Positions 53,500-63,124 of a DNA stretch of 64,000 nucleotides are shown here, piece after piece. Every line of letters starts with the position of its first letter. The first letter of the stretch is position 1. The notes under the pieces were generated by a model. It searched no databases. It was given only the letters and a program-made list of their open reading frames with translations, and was not told where the DNA came from. This DNA comes from Billgrantia endophytica. GTDB lineage: Bacteria; Pseudomonadota; Gammaproteobacteria; Pseudomonadales; Halomonadaceae. The stretch is from contig NZ_PNRF01000037.1 in NCBI RefSeq assembly GCF_002879615.1, forward strand, positions 186,001 through 250,000, written 5' to 3'. A program made the position numbers and the translations under genes.

Positions 53500-56400
53500 T
53501 CAGGCCAGCGCCTGCTCCAGCAGCCGGGCCACGTGCACCGCCTCACGTGCGGTGCCATCCTTGATCTGGTGCCGGCAGCTGGTGCCGTCGGCCACCAGCA
53601 CGGCGTCGTCACCACCCTCGCGTATCGCTGGCAGCAGCGACAGTTCGGCCATCTTCAGCGAAGCGTCATAGTGTTCCACCTCATAGCCGAAGCTACCCGC
53701 CATGCCGCAGCAGGACGACTCGATGGTTTCGACATCCAACCCGGGAATCCATGACAGTACCCGTTCGATCGGGCGCACGGCATCGAAAGCCTTCTGATGA
53801 CAATGACCGTGAAGCATGGCCCGCCGGTGGCCAAGCGGCTTGAACGCCAGCTGCAACTCGCCGGCCTCGCTCGCCTTGACCAGGAACTCTTCGAACAGGA
53901 AGGCAACCTCGGACAGTGCCCTGGCCTCCTCGCCGAGGCCGTACTGCAGGAACTCGTCGCGCATGCTCAACAGGCACGACGGCTCGAGACCGACGATGGC
54001 CACACCACGGCGTACATAGGGCATCAGGTGCTCCAGGGTGCGACGCGCCTCGGCCTTGGCCTTGTCGAACTGGCCCGATGACAGGTAGGTGCGCCCGCAG
54101 CACAGCGGCCGCTCACCCTTGCGGGCATTGAGGTGCACCTGATAACCAGCGGCTTCCAGCACACGCTTGGCGGCCCTCGCGTTGTCACCCTCCATGTAGT
54201 TGTTGAAGGTATCGACGAACAGCAGCACCTCTCGGGCCGCAGGCGGCTGCTGTTCGTGAACTTCGGCCAGAAAGTTTCCGTGGAAGGCCGGCAACGATCG
54301 TTTCGGGGCCAGCCCCAGCGCCTGCTTGATGCCCCGGGCAAGGAACGGCACCCGCTCGATACGGTTGACCAGGCCGGAGCACTTGCTGGCCCAGGGCGCA
54401 TAGCGCGGCATTTCGCCGACCATGCGGTCGCGCAGGGTCAGCCCCTTGGCGCTCACCCAAGCGGCACGCGCCTCGATCTTGAACTTGGCCATATCCACGC
54501 CAGTGGGGCAGTCGCGCTTGCAGCCCTTGCAGGAGACGCACAGATCGAGCGCCTCCTTGACGTCGTCGCTGGCCAACCCCTCCTCGCCCAGTTGACCGGA
54601 GAGCACCAGCCGCAGGGTATTGGCCCGCCCTCGGGTGAGATGCTGTTCGTCCTTTGTGATGCGGTAGCTGGGACACATGGTGCCGGCATCGAATTTGCGA
54701 CAGTGGCCGTTGTTGTTGCACATCTCCACCGCCATGGCCAGGCCATGGGTGGGATCGCCGGCGCTGCCGGGTTCGCTCTGCTCACCGGTCAGTGGATCAC
54801 GCTTGACGTTCCAGGCCGACCAGTCGAATACCGGTGTCAGCGGAATCGCCTGATAGCCCTTGGGGAAGCGGAAGTAGCGATCGTCGTCCATCGTCGGCGT
54901 GTCGACGATCTTGCCCGGATTGAGCAGGTTTTCCGGATCGAACAGCTGCTTGATCTCGCGAAAGGCGTCGTTGATCCTTGGCCCGAATTGCCAGGCCACC
55001 CACTCGCCGCGGCACAGGCCATCGCCGTGCTCGCCGGAGTAGGCCCCCTTGTACTCGCGCACCAGTTGGGATGCCTGCTCTGCGATCTCGCGCATCTTCT
55101 CACCGCCATCGCGCCGCATGTCGAGAATCGGGCGCACGTGCAGGGTGCCAACGCTGGCGTGGGCGTACCAGGTGCCCTCGGTACCGTAGCGGTGGAAGAC
55201 CTCGGTCAACTTGTCGGTGTACTCGGCGAGATGCTCGAGCGGCACCGCACAGTCCTCGATGAAGGAGACCGGCTTGCCGTCGCCCTTCATGCTCATCATT
55301 ATGTTGAGCCCGGCCTTGCGCACGTTCCACAGTGACTTCTGCTCGGCGCCATCGGGCATGGCGACCACGCTGTCCGGCAGGCCGAGGTCGGCCATCAGCT
55401 GATTGAGCTGATGCAACGACTCGAGCTGGGCATCATGGTCCTGACCGGCGAACTCGACCAGCAGGATAGCCTTGGGCTTGCCGACCAGCGCCTTCTCGAT
55501 CACCTGGCGGAAGGCCGGATTCTCCAGCGACAGGTCGATCATGGTGCGGTCCACCAGTTCCACCGCAGAGGGGTCGAGCTTGACGATGTGCTGGGTGAAG
55601 TCCATCGCCTGATAAAAGGTGGGAAAGTTCACCACCCCCAGCACCTTGTGCTCGGGCAGCGGCGAGAGCCGCAGGGTAATGCGCCGGCTGACCCCGAGGG
55701 TCCCCTCCGAGCCCACCAGCAGGTGGGCCAGGTTGACACGGCCATCAGGATCGTAGGGCTTGGGATTCTGGCAGTCGAACAGGTCGAGATTGTAGCCCCC
55801 GACCCGGCGCAACACCTTGGGGAAATGCTCACGAATCTCCGGGCCGACCTTCTCGGCAATGACCTTCAACTTGTCGGCCAGCAGTCGCGCCTGCGACCTC
55901 TCGGCCATTTCGTCGACGAAGCCGAAGCTCACCTCGCTACCGTCGGCCAGCCGCGCCTCCACGCCGAGCACGTTGTGAACCATGTTGCCGTAGCGGATCG
56001 AGCGCGACCCACAGGAATTGTTGCCGACCATGCCACCGATAGTGCACTGGGCGCTGGTAGAGACATCCACCGGGTACCACAGCCCATGGGGCTTGAGCCA
56101 GGCGTTGAGATGGTCGAGCACGATGCCCGGCTCGACCATCACGGTACGCGCCTCGGCATCGAACTCGAGCACCCCGTCGAGGTAGCGCGTGGTGTCGATC
56201 ACCAGCGCCTCACCCACCGTCTGACCGCACTGACTGGTGCCGGCGCCGCGTGCCAACACTGGTATCTTGGCGTCTCGAGCGATATCCAGCGCCAGCGACA
56301 GGTCGTCCTGATGGCGCGGGATCACCACGCCCACCGGCATCACCTGGTAGATCGAGGCATCCGTCGAGTAACGGCCCCGCGAGGCGTGATCGAACAGCAC

Positions 56401-56508
56401 CTCGCCGGCCATCTCTCGCTGCAGGCGTGACGCCAACTCGGCCACCGGCTTGACCCTGGCATCGCGCGACAAGGGGGCAAAGCCGCGCATGTCATTACCG
56501 CTGCTCAT
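53500..56508 (-). CDS. FAD-binding and Fe-S D-2-hydroxyacid dehydrogenase (YdiJ-like)
   Basis: A 1002-residue fusion: FAD-binding domain of the lactate/glycolate oxidase type (about 55-230, with RGAGTSQCGQTVGEALVID and TIGGMVGNNSCGSRS), FAD-oxidase C-terminal domain (about 250-500), a 4Fe-4S domain (CVSCKGCKRDCPTG, about residue 657) and two CCG domains (LCCGRTYLS near 803, SSCCGMAGSFG near 930). YdiJ-type enzymes oxidise D-2-hydroxyglutarate or D-lactate and pass electrons to the membrane. Its ATG overlaps the aminotransferase stop by 4 bp and it has no Shine-Dalgarno of its own, so the two are coupled. Confidence 0.92.
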   Translation of the reverse strand: MSSGNDMRGFAPLSRDARVKPVAELASRLQREMAGEVLFDHASRGRYSTDASIYQVMPVGVVIPRHQDDLSLALDIARDAKIPVLARGAGTSQCGQTVGEALVIDTTRYLDGVLEFDAEARTVMVEPGIVLDHLNAWLKPHGLWYPVDVSTSAQCTIGGMVGNNSCGSRSIRYGNMVHNVLGVEARLADGSEVSFGFVDEMAERSQARLLADKLKVIAEKVGPEIREHFPKVLRRVGGYNLDLFDCQNPKPYDPDGRVNLAHLLVGSEGTLGVSRRITLRLSPLPEHKVLGVVNFPTFYQAMDFTQHIVKLDPSAVELVDRTMIDLSLENPAFRQVIEKALVGKPKAILLVEFAGQDHDAQLESLHQLNQLMADLGLPDSVVAMPDGAEQKSLWNVRKAGLNIMMSMKGDGKPVSFIEDCAVPLEHLAEYTDKLTEVFHRYGTEGTWYAHASVGTLHVRPILDMRRDGGEKMREIAEQASQLVREYKGAYSGEHGDGLCRGEWVAWQFGPRINDAFREIKQLFDPENLLNPGKIVDTPTMDDDRYFRFPKGYQAIPLTPVFDWSAWNVKRDPLTGEQSEPGSAGDPTHGLAMAVEMCNNNGHCRKFDAGTMCPSYRITKDEQHLTRGRANTLRLVLSGQLGEEGLASDDVKEALDLCVSCKGCKRDCPTGVDMAKFKIEARAAWVSAKGLTLRDRMVGEMPRYAPWASKCSGLVNRIERVPFLARGIKQALGLAPKRSLPAFHGNFLAEVHEQQPPAAREVLLFVDTFNNYMEGDNARAAKRVLEAAGYQVHLNARKGERPLCCGRTYLSSGQFDKAKAEARRTLEHLMPYVRRGVAIVGLEPSCLLSMRDEFLQYGLGEEARALSEVAFLFEEFLVKASEAGELQLAFKPLGHRRAMLHGHCHQKAFDAVRPIERVLSWIPGLDVETIESSCCGMAGSFGYEVEHYDASLKMAELSLLPAIREGGDDAVLVADGTSCRHQIKDGTAREAVHVARLLEQALA

Positions 56509-57713
56509 TTGGCAGCCTCGAGCGGATGGTTGGCGAAGTGGTCCAGCGCCGCGGTTACACCGCTGCCCTTGAGAACCACACCGGCCAGTTTCATACCGGC
56601 CTCGCAGCCGCCCAGGGCGGCGACCAGTGTGAGGTCGTTGCAGTCACCCAGGTGACCGATGCGAAACATCTTGCCCTTGGCCTTGCCCAAACCCATGCCC
56701 AGCGATAGGTCGAAGCGCTCATAGATGAGCTGACGCACCTCATCGGCATCGACTCCTTCCGGCATCACCACGCCGGTCAGTACCGGCGAGTAAACCTCCG
56801 GATCCTGGCACTGGATCTCCAGACCCCACGCCTCCACCGCCTTGCGCACCCCGGCCGCCCAGCGCTGATGGCGTGCGAGCACGTGGTCGAGCCCCTCCTC
56901 GAGCAGCATGTCGAGGGCCTCGTTGAGGCCATAGAGCAGGTTGGTATTGGGCGTGTAGGGCCAGTAACCGTTTCTGTTGGCCTCAATGATCTCGTCCCAG
57001 GCCCAGAAGCTCTTGGGTAGCTTCGAGTCCTGGCTGGCCACAATGGCTTTGTCCGAAATGGCATTGAAGCTGATACCCGGCGGTAGCATCAGACCCTTCT
57101 GAGAACCGGAGACCGTCACGTCCACGCCCCACTCGTCGTGGCGATAATCGGCGCTGGCCAGTCCCGATATGGTATCGACCAGAAACAGGGCCGGGTGGGC
57201 GGCCGCGTCGATGGCCCGGCGTACCGCAGCGATATCACTGGTCACACCGGTAGAGGTCTCGTTATGCACCACACAGACCGCCTTGATCTGATGATCGATG
57301 TCCTCGCGCAGGCGCGCTTCGATCATGTCGGCCTGCACCCCATGCCGCCAGCCTTCCGCCCCCGTCAAGCCGAGGAACTCGGGTTCGAGGCCCAGGCGCA
57401 GGGCCATCTTCTGCCACAGGGCGGCGAAGTGACCGGTCTCGAACATCAGCACCTTATCACCCAGTGACAAGGTATTGACCAGCGCCGCCTCCCACGCACC
57501 GGTGCCCGAAGCCGGGTAGATGATGACCGGGCTTTCGGTCTTGAAAACCTTCTTGAGCTTGCCGAGTAGCTCGCATCCCAGTGCGCCGAACTCCGGCCCG
57601 CGATGGTCGATGGTAGGCAGGCTCATGGCACGCAGAATACGATCCGGTACCGGCGACGGGCCGGGGATCTGCAGAAAGTGGCGACCGGACGGATGAAAGT
57701 CGAGGTTCAGCAT
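56505..57713 (-). CDS. class-V aminotransferase, serine-glyoxylate type
   Basis: A 402-residue PLP enzyme: FLQIPGPSPVPDRILRAM, HRGPEFGAL, PASGTGAWEAALVN, and the PLP lysine in VSGSQKGLMLPPG; C-terminal MFRIGHLGDCNDLTLVAALGG. These are the hallmarks of serine-glyoxylate or alanine-glyoxylate transaminases; an aspartate-glyoxylate (BhcA-like) role is also possible. It would turn glyoxylate into glycine while making hydroxypyruvate from serine. Preceded by AGGAG and a TGAATTCA box. Confidence 0.88.
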   Translation of the reverse strand: MLNLDFHPSGRHFLQIPGPSPVPDRILRAMSLPTIDHRGPEFGALGCELLGKLKKVFKTESPVIIYPASGTGAWEAALVNTLSLGDKVLMFETGHFAALWQKMALRLGLEPEFLGLTGAEGWRHGVQADMIEARLREDIDHQIKAVCVVHNETSTGVTSDIAAVRRAIDAAAHPALFLVDTISGLASADYRHDEWGVDVTVSGSQKGLMLPPGISFNAISDKAIVASQDSKLPKSFWAWDEIIEANRNGYWPYTPNTNLLYGLNEALDMLLEEGLDHVLARHQRWAAGVRKAVEAWGLEIQCQDPEVYSPVLTGVVMPEGVDADEVRQLIYERFDLSLGMGLGKAKGKMFRIGHLGDCNDLTLVAALGGCEAGMKLAGVVLKGSGVTAALDHFANHPLEAAK

Positions 57714-57757
57714 GATCTTGTCTCCTGGGCTACCTTGGAATTTTGTATTTTTGATAA

Positions 57758-57765
57758 TGAATTCA
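57758..57765. promoter_or_regulatory. TGAATTCA palindrome, copy 1
   Basis: Lies 45 bp upstream of the aminotransferase start, within AATGAATTCAATTT. Same palindrome occurs at 62933 and 63684 at the other two promoters of the cluster. Confidence 0.55.
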
Positions 57766-57787
57766 ATTTATCGCCTAAAAAAAGCAC

Positions 57788-58978
57788 CTACTTGATGCAG
57801 CCTTCGGCCCGCAAGGTGTCAAGCTCGTCACGGGAGAGCCCCAAGCTCATCGTCAGCACTTCATCAGTATGCTGAGCAAACAGCGGGGCCGGTGAGCGAA
57901 TCTGCGACGGCGTACGCGAAAACTTGCTGGGGAAACCGATGGTTTTCATCTTGCCGATCACCGGGTGGTCCATCTCCTCGACCATGCCCCGCGCCAGATA
58001 GTGCTCGTCCTGCATGGCCTGACCGAAGTCATTGATCGGCCCGGCGGGCACCCCGGCCTTGTCGCACAGCGCCAGCCAGTGGTCGGCGTCCTGCTCGGCC
58101 ATGACCGCCTCGAGCAGAGCCTCGAGTTCCTCGACGTGCTGGCCGCGGTCGTAGTTGGTCAGGAAGCGTGGGTCGGCCATCAGGTCCTCGCGTGCCAGTA
58201 CATCGCCGCAGAAACGCTCCCAGGTACGTTGATTGGCGCAACCCAGCATCAAATAGCCGTCGCGGGCCTTGATCGCCTGATACGGCGCCGACACGCGATG
58301 GCGCCAGCCGGTTGGTTCAGGGACCCTGCCCTCGGCGAAATAGGCCGCGGCTTCCCAGGCGAACCATGGCAGGCCACACTCGGTAATGGCGATATCGATG
58401 TGCTGCCCTTCACCGGTGTTCATCTTGTGGATATGGGCGGCGAGGATCGAGTAGACCGCGGTGATACCGGCGCCGATGTCATACACCGCGATGCCTGTCT
58501 TGAGTGGACGCTTACCCTTCTCGCCGGTCATCGACATCAGCCCGCTCATGCCCTGGGCGACCAGATCGAAACCGCCACGGTGGCTATAGGGGCCGGTTTG
58601 CCCATAACCGGAGATCGAGCAGTAGACGATGCCCGGATTGATCTCCTTGATGGTGTCGTAATCGATCTGCAACGACTTGGTAACCCCGGTGCGATAGTTC
58701 TCGACGATCACATCGGCGTCCTTGGCCAGGCGGTAGAAGATCTGCCGGGCGCGGTCATCCTTGAGGTTGAGCGAGATGCTCTTCTTGTTGCGGTTGATCT
58801 GCGAGAAGCAGGTCGACTCGTCGTTGATGTAGGGCCCCATCTGGCGACTATCATCACCGCCGTTGGTCTTCTCGACCTTGATGACCTCGGCGCCCATGTC
58901 GGCCAATACCATGGTGCAGTAGGGGCCGGCCATGATCTGGGAGATATCCAGGACTTTCATGTTCTGTAAGGGAAGCAT
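57788..58978 (-). CDS. CaiB/BaiF family (class III) CoA-transferase
   Basis: A 396-residue CoA-transferase. It opens LPLQNMKVLDISQIMAGPYC, with ADMGAEVIKVEK, VENYRTGV, GYGQTGPYSHRGGFDLVAQG and the catalytic aspartate region TGIAVYDIGAGITA. It moves CoA between acids without ATP. ATG 58978 has GAGGTG upstream; an alternative in-frame ATG 58999 overlaps the hydratase stop (TAATG). Its acid substrate is probably the compound imported by the adjacent TRAP transporter. Confidence 0.9.
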   Translation of the reverse strand: MLPLQNMKVLDISQIMAGPYCTMVLADMGAEVIKVEKTNGGDDSRQMGPYINDESTCFSQINRNKKSISLNLKDDRARQIFYRLAKDADVIVENYRTGVTKSLQIDYDTIKEINPGIVYCSISGYGQTGPYSHRGGFDLVAQGMSGLMSMTGEKGKRPLKTGIAVYDIGAGITAVYSILAAHIHKMNTGEGQHIDIAITECGLPWFAWEAAAYFAEGRVPEPTGWRHRVSAPYQAIKARDGYLMLGCANQRTWERFCGDVLAREDLMADPRFLTNYDRGQHVEELEALLEAVMAEQDADHWLALCDKAGVPAGPINDFGQAMQDEHYLARGMVEEMDHPVIGKMKTIGFPSKFSRTPSQIRSPAPLFAQHTDEVLTMSLGLSRDELDTLRAEGCIK

Positions 58979-58998
58979 TGGCCCCACCTCGCTTGTCA

Positions 58999-59784
58999 TT
59001 AGTGACCCGTCCATTCGAACGGCGTCTTGTTGACGAACTTGTTGACTGCCGCCTTGAAGTCGTCGCTCATGTAGCAGGCAATGACCCAGTCGTCGCCGGC
59101 GTCATGCGCCGCCCGGCGCTGCTCCTGCACCCGCCCCACCAGCGCCTTGCTGGCCTGCACGGTGAGCGGCGCCCGCCTGGCGAACTGCGCAGCGATATCG
59201 GCCACCCGTTCACGAATCTGAACGGGCTCGATCACTGCATTGACCAAACCGGCATGGCTGGCCTCATCCGCACTGAACAGCTTGCCCATCATCAGGACTT
59301 CCTTGGTGCGGGCGATGCCAACCATATCGACCAGCCGTGATACATTGGTGATCGACAGGCAGTTGCCCAGCGTCTTGGCGATAGGTACCCCGAACTGCAG
59401 ACTCGGCGTGCAGTAGCGGAAGTCGCAGACCATGGCCAAGGCTGCACCGCCGCCCACGCAGAAGCCCTCGAGCAACGCAATGGTCGGCTTGTTGAGTGCC
59501 TCGAGCTTACCCACCACACGATCGATACGCCTCTCGTAGCCAATGGCATCCTCGGGTTTCGAGAAATGGGCGAACTGGGTAATATCGGTGCCGGCCACAA
59601 AGGCTTCGCCACCAACGCCATGCAGCACCACTGCGTATACCTGATCGTCTGTCGCCAGTTGGTCGCAGTGAGCTTCCAGGGCATCGTACATCTCCCAGGT
59701 CATCGCATTGCGGCTTTGTGGACGGTTGAAGCCGAGCCAGGCCACGCCGTCCTGCACCTCGAACAGCAGGCTGTCGTTATGCAT
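58999..59784 (-). CDS. enoyl-CoA hydratase/isomerase family protein
   Basis: A 261-residue crotonase-fold enzyme. Oxyanion-hole strands are AFVAGTDITQF and EGFCVGGGAALAM. The usual Pro-Glu at the first catalytic glutamate reads Pro-Ile here (FGVPIAKTLG), while the second acidic position (TKEVLMMG) is kept, so the chemistry may differ from plain hydration. ATG 59784 follows AAGGAG. It lies between the TRAP large subunit and the CoA-transferase. Confidence 0.87.
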   Translation of the reverse strand: MHNDSLLFEVQDGVAWLGFNRPQSRNAMTWEMYDALEAHCDQLATDDQVYAVVLHGVGGEAFVAGTDITQFAHFSKPEDAIGYERRIDRVVGKLEALNKPTIALLEGFCVGGGAALAMVCDFRYCTPSLQFGVPIAKTLGNCLSITNVSRLVDMVGIARTKEVLMMGKLFSADEASHAGLVNAVIEPVQIRERVADIAAQFARRAPLTVQASKALVGRVQEQRRAAHDAGDDWVIACYMSDDFKAAVNKFVNKTPFEWTGH

Positions 59785-59809
59785 GAACTTGTTCTCCTTG
59801 ATCTCCACT

Positions 59810-59834
59810 GAGCAGGCCAGCCAGTGGCCTGCTC
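59810..59834 (-). terminator. Hairpin between TRAP large subunit and enoyl-CoA hydratase
   Basis: GAGCAGGCCA pairs with TGGCCTGCTC (10 bp, 5-base loop) without a T run. It may lower expression of the enzymes relative to the transporter rather than end the transcript. Confidence 0.5.
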
Positions 59835-59852
59835 ATCTCTCGACAGGATCGG

Positions 59853-61136
59853 TCAGCCATAGATGAAGTTGACCAGCGCCAGGGCAAATGCCGGGATATA
59901 GGTGTTGATCATCAGGATCGTGAACAGCACACCGATGAACCACAGGTTGACCCTCGTCGTTTTCCAGATATCCGACTTGGCAATCGAGCACGAGGCGATC
60001 AAGACACTTGCAACCGGCGGCGTCTGCTGGCCGATGGCCAGGTTCAGCGTCACGATCAGGCCGAAGTGAACCGGATCGATGCCGACTTCCAGCACCAGCG
60101 GCAGCACGATCGGCACCACCAGGATGATCGCCGCGGCGGAGTGCAGGAAGATCCCCAGGATCAGGAAGATGATGTTGAGCAGCGCCAGAATCACATACTT
60201 GTTGCTGGTCCAATCGCTGATCTGCATGGCAATCGCTTGCGGGACGCGGGTCTCGGTCAGATATCCCCCGACCACCGCAGAGGCGGCCACCAGCAGCATC
60301 ACCACCGCCGTCTGCACGCCGGCACTCTTGCACGACTCAATGAATGTCTTGACGGTGAACTCGCGGTAGATCACGGCACTGATGAAAATCGCCACGACCA
60401 CAGCCAGCGCAGCCCCCTCTGTAGCAGTGACAATGCCGCCGAAGATGCCACCGAGGATGATCACCGGGATCATCAGTGCCCAGATCGCCTCCTTGAACGT
60501 CGTCCACAGCCGTGAGGCCTGGAAGCGCCCCTCCGATGGGAAGTTGTACTTGGTTGCCAAGTAGTAACACATGCCCGCCAGGGCAAGGGCCCCAAGCAAT
60601 CCCGGGAAGATACCGGCAACGAACATCTGTACCACCGACTCACCAGACATCACGGCGTACAGGATCATCGGGATCGACGGCGGCAGGATGATGGCCAGAC
60701 TCGCCGCAGAAGAGGAGATCGAGGCCGCAAATTCCTTGGAGTACCCCTTCTTGCGCATCGCCGGGATCATGATGCTGCCGATCGCCGATACCCCGGCCAC
60801 CGACGACCCTGAAATCTCGGCGAAGAACACCGAGGCCCCGATGGTCACCATCGACAGGCCACCGCGGATGAACCCGAGCATGGCCGAGGCAAGGTCGATC
60901 AGACGCCGCGAGATGCTCGAGGCATTCATGATGGCGCCGGCTAGAATGAACAGCGGAATCGCAATCAGCGGAAAGTTGGTTGCCCCTTCGAACATCGTCA
61001 TGCCGACCGTCGGCATCGCCATGCTGCCATAGGACATGAACGTTGCCACCGCTCCCACTATCGCCAGAGCAACCGCCACCGGCACATTGATCAGGATGAG
61101 GGCGATCAATGCCAGAAATATATAGAGTATGGTCAT
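59853..61136 (-). CDS. TRAP transporter large permease (DctM family)
   Basis: A 427-residue DctM subunit, complete, with about 12 helices and the motifs PLIAIPLFILAGAIM, ISGSSVAGVSAIGSIMIPAM, ILPPSIPMILYAV and NLAIGQQTPPVASVLIAS. It lies 9 bp after the DctQ gene. Together with the upstream DctQ and DctP it imports an organic acid, presumably the substrate of the CoA-transferase. Confidence 0.93.
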   Translation of the reverse strand: MTILYIFLALIALILINVPVAVALAIVGAVATFMSYGSMAMPTVGMTMFEGATNFPLIAIPLFILAGAIMNASSISRRLIDLASAMLGFIRGGLSMVTIGASVFFAEISGSSVAGVSAIGSIMIPAMRKKGYSKEFAASISSSAASLAIILPPSIPMILYAVMSGESVVQMFVAGIFPGLLGALALAGMCYYLATKYNFPSEGRFQASRLWTTFKEAIWALMIPVIILGGIFGGIVTATEGAALAVVVAIFISAVIYREFTVKTFIESCKSAGVQTAVVMLLVAASAVVGGYLTETRVPQAIAMQISDWTSNKYVILALLNIIFLILGIFLHSAAAIILVVPIVLPLVLEVGIDPVHFGLIVTLNLAIGQQTPPVASVLIASCSIAKSDIWKTTRVNLWFIGVLFTILMINTYIPAFALALVNFIYG

Positions 61137-61145
61137 GACGTCTGC

Positions 61146-61703
61146 TTATCCTCGTGACTGACTGGTAGCTTTGACGGCATCGGCATCGATTCCTACTTCC
61201 TCTAGTTCATGATCGATAAAGCCAGCACCTTTTGCGCTCTTGATGACATCGGGGAGGCGTAACAGCTCAGCGATAATAAACAAGGCCGAGGCAATAGGGA
61301 TCGCAGATTGGGTCAGTTGCATGGAAATTGCCGGAACACTGATCATATTGACCCCTTCGAGGATCAAGATCACCTGGTAACTGGCAAGCCCGAGGAAGAT
61401 AAAGAAGCCGATGGTGATTGCTTCTGCAAGCAAAGTGATAGGAACTCGGACAGATGGAGGACACATATTGATCACACTGGGACAGCTGATATGCGCCCCT
61501 TTTGCCGCGGCCAGGGCAGCACCATAATAGGTTAACCAGGCCAGTAGAGTGGCAGCGATTTCGTCGTACCAGCTAAACGGCGAGCCCAGCAGGCGCGAGG
61601 CGAACCCCAGAGTTACGACACTGGCCAATCCTATTATTATCACTACGACTATCGCTTCAAGAAACGTGAAATACGCCTTCTTCAATGTCTTATAAGCACT
61701 CAT
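61146..61703 (-). CDS. TRAP transporter small permease (DctQ family)
   Basis: A 185-residue membrane protein with four helices and the DctQ-like segment SPFSWYDEIAATLLAWLTYYGAALA. The GAHISCPSV segment that follows is where other DctQ proteins have GHI. The C-terminal 30 residues are hydrophilic. Looks somewhat A+T richer than its neighbours. Confidence 0.9.
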   Translation of the reverse strand: MSAYKTLKKAYFTFLEAIVVVIIIGLASVVTLGFASRLLGSPFSWYDEIAATLLAWLTYYGAALAAAKGAHISCPSVINMCPPSVRVPITLLAEAITIGFFIFLGLASYQVILILEGVNMISVPAISMQLTQSAIPIASALFIIAELLRLPDVIKSAKGAGFIDHELEEVGIDADAVKATSQSRG

Positions 61704-61773
61704 TGAGACCTCCGGAAAGGATGAGGCGCGTCACGCGATTGGCGACACACCTCTGTCAGAGAAGCGCCAAGGA

Positions 61774-62754
61774 TCAGTCTCGAAGAGCCATGACAATATC
61801 AATCAGGTCCTGACCGCCATCGACTTCGCTCGCGAACTTCTCGTAGATGGCCTGGGAAGCCTCGACAAAGGAATCGAAGTCTACTTCGTTGACTTCCATA
61901 CCCGATTCGCGCATCTGCTCGAGGGTTTCATCATCCAATCGCTGGCCTTCATCGAGCACGAAATCCTCAATCTCAAGTGCCACTTCTTCCAAGACCACAC
62001 GCACCTCTTCCGGCAGGCGATTCCAGCTGGCACCGGCTATCAGAAAAGCCGGAGTGTAGACGTGATTGGAAATCGACAAGTAATCCTGCACCTCATGCAT
62101 ACGCTGGGCATAGGTCTGAATGTAGGGATTTTCCTGGCCGTCCATCGCCCCTGTCTGCAGCGCGACAAACGCCTCGGAGAGCGCCATTGGTGACGGTGCG
62201 GCCCCGTAACTGCGGAACATCTCTATGCGCCACACGCCACCCGGCACGCGTAGTTTGATGCCACGCAAGTCCTCCGGCGTCTCGATAGGACGCACATTGT
62301 TGGTGATCTGACGGAAGCCATTTTCCCATACGCCGAGGATCTTGAAGCCGCGTGCTTCGGCAGCATCGTACAGCGGGCCGCGCACTACCTCTTCGCGTAC
62401 GCGCTTCATATGCTCACGGTCTTCGATCAAATAGGGCATCTCGAACAGAGCGAACTGATCAGATTCGGAGCTCATCACCGTCGATGGTATGGACAGGTCC
62501 AGTGAGCCTAGCCGTAGACGGCGCATCATCGACTCATCGCTCCCTAGCTGGCTATTGCCGTAGACATTGACTTCGGCCACACCTTCGAGTCGCTCGTTGG
62601 CCAGCTCGGCAAAGCGATTGGCACTGATTTCGAACAGGGAACCTGGCCCGCCCACATGACCGAGACGTACTTCGATTTCATTGGCACTGACGTTGGTGGC
62701 TTGTACCCCAAACGCCAGAACGGTTGCTGCGAGAGCTGTTTTCAGGGATTTCAT
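61774..62754 (-). CDS. TRAP transporter solute-binding protein (DctP family)
   Basis: A 326-residue periplasmic binding protein with signal peptide ending near residue 25 (VSANE). The carboxylate-binding arginine is in LRGIKLRVPGG and the SEAFVALQTGAMDGQENPY block is intact. ATG 62754 follows GGAG. A TGAATTCA box sits 178 bp upstream. First gene of the TRAP-hydratase-CoA-transferase series. Confidence 0.92.
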   Translation of the reverse strand: MKSLKTALAATVLAFGVQATNVSANEIEVRLGHVGGPGSLFEISANRFAELANERLEGVAEVNVYGNSQLGSDESMMRRLRLGSLDLSIPSTVMSSESDQFALFEMPYLIEDREHMKRVREEVVRGPLYDAAEARGFKILGVWENGFRQITNNVRPIETPEDLRGIKLRVPGGVWRIEMFRSYGAAPSPMALSEAFVALQTGAMDGQENPYIQTYAQRMHEVQDYLSISNHVYTPAFLIAGASWNRLPEEVRVVLEEVALEIEDFVLDEGQRLDDETLEQMRESGMEVNEVDFDSFVEASQAIYEKFASEVDGGQDLIDIVMALRD

Positions 62755-63124
62755 TGTACGCTCCACTATCGATTTGTTGTTATGTCACGTTCGCCAACGG
62801 GAAGACGCTACCCGCGATGGCGTGCTCCATCGTGGAAGTCAGCCTGGCGCTCAGGCTGCCTTCCAGATCAGATCGCCTCCGCCGCCCTGTCACCCGGACA
62901 GCACATGACGCCTGACCTCCGTTGATTCAATTTGAATTCAAAATTCATTATTAGGTATTAAACTTTAGTCTTGCCTTATTGACTGGCCCTCGACAGGCGT
63001 TCCATATCAGCCACTTGGTACAAGCCTTGGAAAACAAGGGGACGGTTTCGACAGGGGCAGGCGTCGGGGAAGGGGAACGTGCGGCCCATGGCCCGCACAG
63101 GGCAGGCCATGCATACGGAGTGTG
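62755..63124. promoter_or_regulatory. Intergenic region upstream of the third TRAP operon
   Basis: A 370-bp gap without a supported gene. Around 62930-62975 it is A+T-rich and contains the TGAATTCA operator candidate and TTCATTATTAGG, and it presumably holds the TRAP promoter. Confidence 0.55.
62933..62940. promoter_or_regulatory. TGAATTCA palindrome, copy 2
   Basis: Sits in TTTGAATTCAAA, a 12-base perfect palindrome, with TTGATTCAA just before it. Position and sequence match the boxes at 57758 and 63684. Confidence 0.6.

Noticed and set aside
52888..59784. Reading the CaiB, crotonase and gamma-CA-like genes as a carnitine (cai) operon
   Set aside because: No CaiA, CaiC or CaiT is present, the crotonase has an altered active site, and the gamma-CA-like protein is of a general type separated by two other genes.
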